A model generated the notes under the pieces. It was not told the origin of the DNA. It made no database searches and was given only the letters and a program-made list of their open reading frames with translations. Positions 36,664-43,971 of a DNA stretch of 43,971 bases are shown here, piece after piece (position 1 is the first letter of the stretch; each line of letters begins with the position of its first letter). Source of the DNA: Candidatus Microgenomates bacterium (GTDB lineage Bacteria > Patescibacteriota > Microgenomatia > Daviesbacterales > UBA10151); the NCBI GenBank assembly GCA_016182045.1, contig JACOYE010000014.1, forward strand, positions 1-43,971. Direction: 5' to 3'. The position numbers and the translations under genes were made by a program.

Positions 36664-36861
36664 TTAAAGTCCTATCACCTTTCTTAATTTTCGCGATTCA
36701 CCTTTAAAATAAATACTAGTTTTCGTTTGTCTTTCTAAAGCACTCTTACTCTTTTTTCTTTTTAGATGCCCTGCACCTAGCTGATGTCTTCTCAGTATCT
36801 TACCCCTGGATGTTATTTTGACTCTCTTTAGTATGGATTTTTTCACTTTCATTTTGCTCAT
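36664..36861 (-). CDS. rpmI: 50S ribosomal protein L35
   Basis: KVKKSILKRVKITSRGKILRRHQLGAGHLKRKKS; overlaps infC 3' end. Confidence 0.93.
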   Translation of the reverse strand: MSKMKVKKSILKRVKITSRGKILRRHQLGAGHLKRKKSKSALERQTKTSIYFKGESRKLRKVIGL

Positions 36862-37381
36862 CTTTTTTATGACCTCCTTTGATTTTGGTAATTATCATGG
36901 CTAATCTTCTTCCCTCAAATTTGGGCTCTCTCTCAATAGCAGCATTATCACCCAATACGCTTAAAGCCTCCTTTAGAACTTGATGACCCAACTCAGGGTG
37001 AGTCATCTCTCTTCCCTTAAATTTAACTGTCAGCTTGACCTTGTATCCGTCTTTCAAAAACTCCTCGGCCCTATTTAATCTGACTCTTAAGTCATGATCG
37101 GCAATTCTGGGAGAAAGCCAAAGTTCTTTTAACCCTCCCTCTCCGCCTTTCTTGCTACCCCTTTCTCTTTTACTTTCTTCATATCTGAATTTCTGAAAAT
37201 CAAAGATTCTGGCGACAGGTGGATCAGCCTGAGGAGCCACTTCTATTAGATCTTGCCCCCACTCCCCGGCTTTGTCCAAAGCTTCCTGTTTGGTTAAGAT
37301 CCCCAGTTGTTTGCCCTCTGGATCAATAACTCTAAGCTTAGGTGCCTGGATGTGTTGGTTAAGTCTATAAAACTTAGCCAG
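36800..37381 (-). CDS. infC: Translation initiation factor IF-3, CTG start inferred
   Basis: CTG at 37381 gives (M)AKFYRLNQHIQAPKLRVIDPEGKQLGILTKQEALDKAGEWGQDLIEVAPQADPPVARIFDFQKFRYEESK; in-frame TAG immediately upstream, so no ATG/GTG/TTG precedes the conserved N-terminus. Confidence 0.88.
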   Translation of the reverse strand: MAKFYRLNQHIQAPKLRVIDPEGKQLGILTKQEALDKAGEWGQDLIEVAPQADPPVARIFDFQKFRYEESKRERGSKKGGEGGLKELWLSPRIADHDLRVRLNRAEEFLKDGYKVKLTVKFKGREMTHPELGHQVLKEALSVLGDNAAIEREPKFEGRRLAMIITKIKGGHKKDEQNESEKIHTKESQNNIQG

Positions 37382-37419
37382 CTAACAAATTCCTCTCATT
37401 GTTTTTGATCGTAACATAT

Positions 37420-39141
37420 TTATTGTTTGGATTCAATGTCCGAGGTGATTTTATCTTGGAACTGCTCAAGTGTCATGGTCCCCAAGTCTTGTCCAGCTCT
37501 TGTCCTCACAGCTACTTTCTCTTCCTTTTCTTCCCTATCTCCCACAATTAACATGTAGGGAATTTTCTGAGTCTGCCCGTCTCTGATTTTTGATTGCATA
37601 GTTTCAGATCTGTCATCAACTTCCACTCTGGTATTTTCATGGTCAAGAGACTCGGCCACCATCTTAGCATATTGATTATTTCTTTCCGTGATGGGAATGA
37701 TCACCACCTGCACTGGCGAAAGCCAGATGGGGAAAGCCCCACCGTAGTGTTCAATCAGGATGCCGATAAATCTTTCCAGCGAGCCATAGGCCACCCTATG
37801 GATGGCTATGGGTGTCTTAATTTGGCCGTCCGCATCAGTATATTTTAAATTAAATCTTGCCGGTTGCTGAAAATCCAGTTGAAGCGTTCCCATCTGCCAC
37901 TGTCTGCCCAAAGAATCCTTCATTAAGATATCTATTTTGGGGCCATAAAAAGCCCCCTCTCCTTCTTTTGAAACATAAAGTTTACCGGAATTTTTTAGGA
38001 TTTTTTCCAAAATCTCTTCCGCCCGGTCCCAAATTTTGGGATCTCCCATAAACTTTTCAGGACGTTTCCCCAATCTAAATGAATAATCCAAATTAAAGAT
38101 AGAATAAAATCTTTCAACTATCTCAAATAAATTTTGATATTCTTCTTCAATTTGATCCTCAGAAACAAAAATATGAGCATCATCTTGCCTGAAGCTTCTC
38201 AATCTGAATAAGCCATTTAATACGCCGTGAAGCTCATAACGATGAAGTGGATCTGTGTCTGAAAGCCTCAAAGGTAAATCTCTATAGGAGCGGGTCTTAA
38301 ATCCAAAAATGATCATGGCATTGGGGCAATTCATGGCCTTGACCCCGTATACTTCGTTTTCACCCATATCAGCCACGAACATATCCTGCCAATAATGCTC
38401 GAAATGGCCCGAAGTAACATACAGATCTTTTTTATTTAAAATAGGAGAAAATGTTTCCTGGTAACCCCTTTTTTGATGTTCTTTTCTCCAAAACTCTATC
38501 AGCTCATTGTAGACAGTTACCCCCTTGGGCAGCCAATAAGCCATGCCGGGGGCAGTTTCATCAAAGAAGAAAAGCTCAAGTTGTGGACCCAGCTTTTTGT
38601 GATCTCTTCTCTTGGCCTCTTCCAGATTATTAAGATAATCATCAAGCTGGCTTTGAGTGGGAAAACAGGTTCCATAGATCCTGGTTAACATTTTGTTTTT
38701 TTCAGATCCTCTCCAGTATGCCCCGGCAATATTTAGAATCTTAAACACCCCGATTTCTTTGGATGGATTCTGCGAGTGTCCACCACGACACAAATCTTCA
38801 AAATTTCCTGCTTTATATAAAGTTATCGGTTCACCCTTTTTGACTATCTCATCAATTAATTCCAATTTATAGGGATTATCTTGATAAATCTCTTTTGCTT
38901 CCTCCTCGCTTACCTCCCGGTGAGAGAAGGCACTCCAGGAAGGAAGAATTTCTGCCATCTTAGCCTCAATTTTAGGAAGATTATCTTCGTTGATAGGTTT
39001 TTTAAATTCAAAATCATAGTAAAAACCGTTTTCTATAGAAGGTCCAATAGTTAGTTTGGTATCCGGCCAAAGCTCTAAAACAGCAGCAGCCAAAAGATGG
39101 GCACAGGAGTGTCGGATATGGTCAAGATTTTGATTACTCAT
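37420..39141 (-). CDS. thrS: Threonyl-tRNA synthetase lacking an N-terminal TGS domain
   Basis: Starts in the editing domain (DHIRHSCAHLLAAAVLELWPDTKLTIGPSIENGFYYDF); MNCPNAM, RDLPLRLSDTDPLHRYE, RQDDAHIF motifs. Confidence 0.96.
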   Translation of the reverse strand: MSNQNLDHIRHSCAHLLAAAVLELWPDTKLTIGPSIENGFYYDFEFKKPINEDNLPKIEAKMAEILPSWSAFSHREVSEEEAKEIYQDNPYKLELIDEIVKKGEPITLYKAGNFEDLCRGGHSQNPSKEIGVFKILNIAGAYWRGSEKNKMLTRIYGTCFPTQSQLDDYLNNLEEAKRRDHKKLGPQLELFFFDETAPGMAYWLPKGVTVYNELIEFWRKEHQKRGYQETFSPILNKKDLYVTSGHFEHYWQDMFVADMGENEVYGVKAMNCPNAMIIFGFKTRSYRDLPLRLSDTDPLHRYELHGVLNGLFRLRSFRQDDAHIFVSEDQIEEEYQNLFEIVERFYSIFNLDYSFRLGKRPEKFMGDPKIWDRAEEILEKILKNSGKLYVSKEGEGAFYGPKIDILMKDSLGRQWQMGTLQLDFQQPARFNLKYTDADGQIKTPIAIHRVAYGSLERFIGILIEHYGGAFPIWLSPVQVVIIPITERNNQYAKMVAESLDHENTRVEVDDRSETMQSKIRDGQTQKIPYMLIVGDREEKEEKVAVRTRAGQDLGTMTLEQFQDKITSDIESKQ

Positions 39142-39168
39142 CTAAATTTTATAGTACCACACAAGATT

Positions 39169-39246
39169 TGGTGGGCGGTACAGGACTTGAACCTGTGAAA
39201 CCTTCCGCACGTCAAGCGGACGCTCTACCAACTGAGCTAACCGCCC
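39169..39246 (-). tRNA. tRNA-Val(GAC), CCA encoded
   Basis: GGGCGGT/ACCGCCC acceptor stem, TCCGC-TTGACGT-GCGGA anticodon arm, ACCA 3' end. Confidence 0.95.
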
Positions 39247-39247
39247 A

Positions 39248-39928
39248 TTATTGGGCTATTTTTTCACAAAAGAGTCTACTAAGATAAACCAACCTTCTTT
39301 GTATAGCAATATTACCACATTGGAGCACGCAAACACCATTATAACTGGGGTAAGTAGTCGAGCCTATGGTTCTTTTATCAATACTAATAGATGTGAAAGA
39401 TGATACTGGAAGATTTAGTTCTTCAGACCAGTATCTTCTTAATTTTTCTGGGTTTTGATCTGCTCTTAGATGAAGTTCGCACTTAATCTTTTTGATGTCG
39501 AATCCGTATAGTTTAATTAACGCCTTTATAAAAAACTTGAGAATCAATGGGTTAGAGTTTCCCATAGCAGTGCCATTAACTTTAAGGCCTTCCCCAAGAT
39601 ACAGCATAGCTAATGCTAGTTCTAAAATTGATTTGTCCTTTAAATTTATTACAGATAGCAGCTTTTTTGCCTGATCCTCTGCTTCTTTTAATCTGATCTG
39701 CTTTTGCTCGTTATGCCACAGAACTGCCCGTGTCCTAGCCTTACTTAGAGCTTTTAACCAATCTTCTTTTAATTTATTTTTTTGCTTTTCAGTTAACTTG
39801 ACATTTCTAAACCAACCACTCAATGTGGACCGAGGAATCTTTAGCAGTTTCTCAACTTCTCTTATAGAAGCTCCTTGGCGTCTAAGTTTAATTGCTTCCG
39901 GTTTTAATTCGAACCACTTAGACCTCAT
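39248..39928 (-). CDS. HTH protein with LAGLIDADG-like C-terminal region (possible homing endonuclease relative)
   Basis: N-terminal HTH (LRRQGASIREVEKLLKIPRSTLSGWFRN); LALAMLYLGEGLKVNGTAMGNSNPLILKFFIKALIKLYGF. Confidence 0.55.
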   Translation of the reverse strand: MRSKWFELKPEAIKLRRQGASIREVEKLLKIPRSTLSGWFRNVKLTEKQKNKLKEDWLKALSKARTRAVLWHNEQKQIRLKEAEDQAKKLLSVINLKDKSILELALAMLYLGEGLKVNGTAMGNSNPLILKFFIKALIKLYGFDIKKIKCELHLRADQNPEKLRRYWSEELNLPVSSFTSISIDKRTIGSTTYPSYNGVCVLQCGNIAIQRRLVYLSRLFCEKIAQ

Positions 39929-39956
39929 AACAGAAGGATATATTCTATGGTTCTAA

Positions 39957-39995
39957 TAGTCAAGGGGTCGCTCTACCAAACTGAGCTACGAGTCC
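39957..39995 (-). pseudogene. 5' half of a tRNA (acceptor strand, D-arm, anticodon GAC) truncated at the anticodon loop
   Basis: GGACTCGTAGCTCAGTTTGGTAGAGCGACCCCTTGACTA; no matching 3' half found within the window. Confidence 0.7.
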
Positions 39996-40095
39996 ATCGG
40001 ACCGACGCAAAAAACAATTATAATCTTTACCAATTGTAAATTAGAGAGAAAATTTATTCAAGGTACGTTCATGAAACTGAACGTACCAAGAAGAA

Positions 40096-40941
40096 TTAGC
40101 CGGTAGCAGTAATTGAACTCAGTACACTTCCGGCTTCAAAAACCTTTTTACCATCCAAATCGACTACTCCTGTTTGTCCTATAGCCAGACCAAATGTCGT
40201 TTCTCTCCGGGCTTTCACAACTTCGGGACCTGTTTCTAGCTCAAAAGTGACTGCTAAGTCTATTCTCGCTCCTCCTTTTGCATCAATAACATTTTGAGTA
40301 CCTAAACTGGGTGAAAGACCGACAGTTTCAAGAAACTGTTCAGTTGTTACTACCTGATCTCCTACTTTAACCAGGTTAGATTCAGATGGTCGTTTTTCCT
40401 TTAATCCTTCAAAAAAATTTCTTAGATTAATGATTTGCGTTTCTTTTTGCGCTGGCATAGGGTCTTGAGGATTATTCTCTGCGCTGGCAGGTTGTCCAGC
40501 CATAGGCTGCTCGATTCCGGGATTAGTATAAGACTCGACATCTCTACCAGCTGTAATGTATCCAAGCATATCGCCCATAAATCCAAGTCCTTCTCCGATT
40601 GCTTGTGGTGCCGATTTGACAGTATCACCTACCCACCCTAAAGCTTCCGAAGCAACATGAATTACCGGTTCTGGAAGGGGATTTTCAATCACGGATATGG
40701 ATGGAGAGCTATGAAATGGAATAGAGCCGGAAGAAGACATACTTGGTTTATGTTCAGGCAGTTTCAGCAAATCTTCCATTGGGATCTCTACCGGGCCTTC
40801 ATTAACCTCATAACTTCGTTCAGAGGGGGTAAAAAAACCCTCCCAACCAACTGCCCCCGCAGGTGGTTGAAAAGGCCTCTTATTTATTATCTCGGTTGGT
40901 CCAGTTGAGACTGGTTTAGTTAATGTAGACGTATCTGCCAT
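40096..40941 (-). CDS. Hypothetical protein
   Basis: 281-aa ORF, Pro/Ser-rich N-terminal half, no motif recognised. Confidence 0.65.
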   Translation of the reverse strand: MADTSTLTKPVSTGPTEIINKRPFQPPAGAVGWEGFFTPSERSYEVNEGPVEIPMEDLLKLPEHKPSMSSSGSIPFHSSPSISVIENPLPEPVIHVASEALGWVGDTVKSAPQAIGEGLGFMGDMLGYITAGRDVESYTNPGIEQPMAGQPASAENNPQDPMPAQKETQIINLRNFFEGLKEKRPSESNLVKVGDQVVTTEQFLETVGLSPSLGTQNVIDAKGGARIDLAVTFELETGPEVVKARRETTFGLAIGQTGVVDLDGKKVFEAGSVLSSITATG

Positions 40942-41016
40942 ATTTTTATGGACTAATTTTACACCCTTTGGTCAAAAAGTTCAAATTGCCTCCCAGGTCT
41001 GATAAAATATAACCAG

Positions 41017-41097
41017 GGCCAAGTGGTGGAATGGCAGACACGCGGCGTTTAGGACGCCGTGCCGCAAGGCATGGAGGTTCGACTCCTCTCTTGGCCA
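41017..41097 (+). tRNA. tRNA-Leu(TAG)
   Basis: GGCCAAG/CTTGGCC acceptor stem, GGCG-TTTAGGA-CGCC anticodon arm, GAGG-TTCGACT-CCTC T-arm. Confidence 0.93.
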
Positions 41098-41820
41098 CTA
41101 TCCGAACCTGGAGATAGCTTGTTGGTGTGCCAATAGTTCAAAATCATCATCGAGTGGTTCAAGATTAATTTCCTTACCATATTTAACTTCCAAAGCTTTT
41201 TTAATTAACCAGTCAGCCAAGATGGGATTTTTGGGAAGCAAGGATCCATGCATGTAGCAGCCAATGGCATTTTTATAAATGCACCCTTCTGTTGTATCAG
41301 CCCCATTATTACCAAAGCCTTTAATGACAATTCCCAAGGAGTATTCTCCATCTTTGAGATAAGTTTTTCCTGAATGATTTTCAAAACCAACTAGTTTGCC
41401 AAATTGTGTCTCCACTACAATATTGCCAATCATCCGATCGTCACTGGCCACAGTGTAAGCCGGGAATAAACTGATTCCAGGCAGTTTTGGTCCCCTGTGA
41501 GGTTTATAATACTCTCCTAATAGCTGATATCCTCCACAAACAGAAAGTAGTGGAACTCCCCTTTCTACCTCTTGCTTAATTATCTTCCCCTTGCCACTTG
41601 ACGCAAGATCAGAAGCCACTAGACTTTGTTGCTGATCCTGTCCACCGCCAAAAAAGAAGATGTCTACATCATTTTTTTTCATTATATTTGCGGTCGAGAA
41701 GTTTTTGACAACTACATTAATTCCTCTCCATTCAGCTCTTTTTTTCAAAGTGATAATATTTCCTGTATCACCATAGATGTTCATAAGATCACCGTAAAGA
41801 TAGCCAATCGTTACTTTCAT
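41098..41820 (-). CDS. gatD: Lipid II isoglutaminyl synthase glutaminase subunit GatD
   Basis: YLYGDLMNIYGDTGNIITLKKRAEWRG, VCGGYQLLGEYY, GFENHSGKTYL; overlaps murT. Confidence 0.93.
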   Translation of the reverse strand: MKVTIGYLYGDLMNIYGDTGNIITLKKRAEWRGINVVVKNFSTANIMKKNDVDIFFFGGGQDQQQSLVASDLASSGKGKIIKQEVERGVPLLSVCGGYQLLGEYYKPHRGPKLPGISLFPAYTVASDDRMIGNIVVETQFGKLVGFENHSGKTYLKDGEYSLGIVIKGFGNNGADTTEGCIYKNAIGCYMHGSLLPKNPILADWLIKKALEVKYGKEINLEPLDDDFELLAHQQAISRFG

Positions 41821-43139
41821 TCTTCCTCCCAGTAGTGACGCTTGATACCAATCTTTGCTAAGATCCTTTGTAATTCTAACATGGCTGTATAGGTGGGTAA
41901 GATAAAAAGTCGTGCTTTTAGGCCATCCTTAGCCTGTCTAAAGGCTTTTTTTAGATCTTGCTCAATATTAATTAGTTTAGGATCAAACCCTGCATATTTT
42001 AACCTATTTGCCAAATCATAAGCTCTGGTCCCTGATGCTACTACCTGTAACCTGTAACCTGTCTCCTGTAACCTTTCCCACTGCGCATCCCAGATCCAGG
42101 AGACATCGCGTCCGTCTGCTATATTATCATTTAAGGCAAAAAGCAGTCTATCGTTTGGTTTTAAATTTGGAGTAATTGTCTCAAAAACCTGTGTTGCTCC
42201 CGCAGGATTCTTTATAAGAAAAATAAATCCATCTTTGCGATGCAACCTGGAAGGTTGCAGGCTAAACTTCTCCATTCTGCCAAAAGCCGGAGAATAGTGT
42301 TTAAGGGATTTAATCATAGTAGTTGGTGAGAAACCTAGTCTTGTTCCTGCTGCAAAAGCTGCTAAGAAATCATAGATATGGTAAATGCCCGGAAGAGGCA
42401 AGGTAACTGGAAGATGGAAGGTGTTCGCTTCGCGAAGCGAGGAATATTGAAGATGGAAATAAGATCCTTTTAAACCATGTAATTTGACATTTTTAGCTTC
42501 AAATTCATAATTTTCTTGCTCTTTTTGCTGTTCAATTGCCTCTCCTACGATTTTATAATCCTTAACCCCAAACAGCTGTACTTTTCCTTTGAAACATTTT
42601 TTTAACGATCTGGTATTAGCATCATCCCCGTTGAGCAAAATTTGTGTTGGGGATTTCAGAGTTGTTAGGGTTTTACACCAGCGTTTAACTACACTATCTA
42701 CCTCCCCATATCTATCCAGCTGATCTCTGAAAACGTTTAGGAAAAGTACCACACCTGGTTTGATCTTGGGTGCAACAATATTAAAAGCAGCTTCATCTAA
42801 TTCCCAAATCCCTAGATCTACTTTCCCACTTGAAATGTGGGAATACGAATTAACCAAAGTAGAGGTAACCCCCCTCTCTAAATTCGATCCTGTGTGATTT
42901 TTGATAACTTTTAGGCCTTCAATTTTGGCAAAATGGGCAAGCATTCTGGCTGTGGTGGTTTTGCCGTTGGTACCGGTGATGACCACATTTTGAGGAATTT
43001 TTCTGGAAAGCTTGCCGACTAAATCTGGATCAATTTTGAGGGCATATAAACCAGGGGCTGCCGAGCCACCACCAATCTTAAATGTCTTTGAGATAGTGGC
43101 AATCAGCTTGCCCAAAATTACAGCCGCCAGAGTTTTCAT
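41817..43139 (-). CDS. murT: Lipid II isoglutaminyl synthase Mur ligase subunit MurT, carrying several repeat-derived insertions
   Basis: NVVITGTNGKTTTARMLAHFAK, FLNVFRDQLDRYGEVD, NPAGATQVFETI, LFALNDNIADGRDVSWIWD. Confidence 0.94.
   Translation of the reverse strand: MKTLAAVILGKLIATISKTFKIGGGSAAPGLYALKIDPDLVGKLSRKIPQNVVITGTNGKTTTARMLAHFAKIEGLKVIKNHTGSNLERGVTSTLVNSYSHISSGKVDLGIWELDEAAFNIVAPKIKPGVVLFLNVFRDQLDRYGEVDSVVKRWCKTLTTLKSPTQILLNGDDANTRSLKKCFKGKVQLFGVKDYKIVGEAIEQQKEQENYEFEAKNVKLHGLKGSYFHLQYSSLREANTFHLPVTLPLPGIYHIYDFLAAFAAGTRLGFSPTTMIKSLKHYSPAFGRMEKFSLQPSRLHRKDGFIFLIKNPAGATQVFETITPNLKPNDRLLFALNDNIADGRDVSWIWDAQWERLQETGYRLQVVASGTRAYDLANRLKYAGFDPKLINIEQDLKKAFRQAKDGLKARLFILPTYTAMLELQRILAKIGIKRHYWEEE
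42045..42074 (-). repeat. Period-7 array inside murT (RLQETGYRLQV)
   Basis: CTGTAAC-CTGTAAC-CTGTCTC-CTGTAAC on +. Confidence 0.9.
42241..42260 (-). repeat. Palindrome inside murT (LQPSRL)
   Basis: TGCAACCTGGAAGGTTGCAG. Confidence 0.85.
42410..42458 (-). repeat. Insertion with palindromic core flanked by 10-bp direct repeats inside murT
   Basis: GAAGATGGAA (42410-42419) ... TTCGCTTCGCGAAGCGA ... GAAGATGGAA (42449-42458). Confidence 0.85.
42823..42843 (-). repeat. Palindrome inside murT (SHISSG)
   Basis: TTCCCACTTGAAATGTGGGAA. Confidence 0.8.
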
Positions 43140-43174
43140 GGTGGTATTATACCAATGACAAATGATATAAGCAG

Positions 43175-43798
43175 TTAATAAGAATTTAAGGCCAGCAGGC
43201 CCGATGAAACAGCTATCCTATCTGAGATACCAACAGAAACCTTATTTTGCTCTAATGTCTGATACTCATTGTAGAATTTTTCCAAATCACTCATAAAGTA
43301 GGTAACTTTTCCACCCCAGTAAGGTGAGGCAGCATATATTCTATTCATAGCAAACGGTTCCAAAAGCCCTCTGTTAATATACTTTTCTTTTAGGCCTCTG
43401 GTCACAGTAAAAATTCCATCTCTCCATGACCTAAAACCTAAGGCCTGATTACCATAGACTCCCCAGCCCCAGGCATTATACCCACCTGGAATGAACTTTC
43501 CAAATGTCGACTCAACTCCGGAGATGGCAGGCACTAGCTTCCAGTCAACGTTATAAGTTTGGGCAGCATCAATAAAGTCTTGAGCATGATATTGAAGCGG
43601 TGAGTTAAATCTTGATAAGTATTTAGATAAAATTTCAGCCCTTTTGTCTATTTTTTTAGCCTCAATTTGAACCTGAGCACGCTTTGGATTATAGGAGGCT
43701 TTTACCTCTCCACTTTGAGAATCTGCCTTGATTAAAAGCAGATATATCGGGATTATCAATAAAAGAAGCAAATTACGCTTTAACATATTAAACCTCAA
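43175..43798 (-). CDS. Exported lysozyme/lytic transglycosylase-like protein
   Basis: Hydrophobic N-terminus; WKLVPAISGVESTFGKFIPGGYNAWGWG...GFRSWRDGIFTVTRGLKEKYINRG. Confidence 0.7.
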   Translation of the reverse strand: MRFNMLKRNLLLLLIIPIYLLLIKADSQSGEVKASYNPKRAQVQIEAKKIDKRAEILSKYLSRFNSPLQYHAQDFIDAAQTYNVDWKLVPAISGVESTFGKFIPGGYNAWGWGVYGNQALGFRSWRDGIFTVTRGLKEKYINRGLLEPFAMNRIYAASPYWGGKVTYFMSDLEKFYNEYQTLEQNKVSVGISDRIAVSSGLLALNSY

Positions 43799-43803
43799 AG
43801 AAA

Positions 43804-43829
43804 AATCCTGTACCAGATGGTACAGGATT
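43804..43829 (-). terminator. Perfect 11-bp stem hairpin followed by a T-run (minus strand), in the leader of the lysozyme-like gene
   Basis: AATCCTGTACC-ATCT-GGTACAGGATT followed by TTT on the minus strand. Confidence 0.65.
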
Positions 43830-43971
43830 AAAGGTGCTAGTATAACAAATTTTGTTTAAAAAAGCAAGTTAACGATTTAAATCATCTAATTTCCTCCTGA
43901 AACCCATTCGTTGAATCAAATTAAAATCCTCCTGAAATATCATTAACTTTTCTGTCTGTTAGGAGGTGATG

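Noticed and set aside
36664-36861. rpmI overlapping infC as a possible frameshift artefact
   Set aside because: Both proteins have intact conserved sequence; the infC C-terminus simply extends over the rpmI start, which is plausible coupling.
39248-39995. Group I intron interrupting one tRNA, with exon 2 being the intact tRNA-Val 3' half
   Set aside because: The 5' half acceptor GGACTCG does not pair with ACCGCCC of the intact tRNA-Val, which is already self-complete; no intron core was recognised.
41817-43139. murT as a pseudogene because of its many insertions
   Set aside because: All insertions keep the frame and the catalytic motifs are intact; murT overlaps intact gatD, so it looks functional.
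43958-43971. TAGGAGGTGATG at the window edge resembling the complement of the 16S rRNA 3' end
   Set aside because: The 16S complement would continue as ...GGTGATCC; here it reads GGTGATG, so a strong SD is more likely. The window ends before it can be resolved.

Overview
This 44 kb window is dense and AT-rich. Its gene content and order look like a Candidate Phyla Radiation (Patescibacteria, Microgenomates-like) genome; that placement is inferred, not tested. From left to right it contains: a type IV pilus block (pseudopilins, PilX-like proteins, pilM/N/O); trmD-khpA-rpsP; rnc-acpP-nusB-rpmF-recG; an archaeal-type tyrS; an F-type ATP synthase operon (atpBEFHAGD, then C); a GT2 glycosyltransferase block; a Cys-rich secreted protein; tRNA-Tyr; a class A PBP; a VanW-like protein; thrS-infC-rpmI-rplT-pheS-pheT; tRNA-Val; an HTH/LAGLIDADG-like ORF beside a half tRNA; tRNA-Leu; murT-gatD; and a lysozyme-like protein. 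The most striking signal is a set of short repeats spread through intergenic DNA and also inserted in frame into housekeeping genes. (i) Small palindromes encode the same peptide in unrelated proteins: SPRSAGGAG in AtpA and PheT, LQPSRL in PheS and MurT, SH-(S/I)-(T/S)-SG in PheT and MurT. One MurT insertion is bracketed by a 10-bp direct repeat that resembles a target-site duplication. (ii) Period-7 tandem arrays, usually of four units, have different unit sequences at different loci. (iii) Longer ATTGCGAGG and TGTCATCCTGAG palindromic elements are also present. Other notable observations are a tRNA-Tyr with an archaeal-style C1:G72 pair together with an archaeal-type TyrRS, an infC that appears forced to start at CTG directly after a micro-ORF, an unlisted 47-aa basic ORF coupled between rpmI and rplT, and several -10 boxes close enough to ATG to suggest leaderless transcripts.
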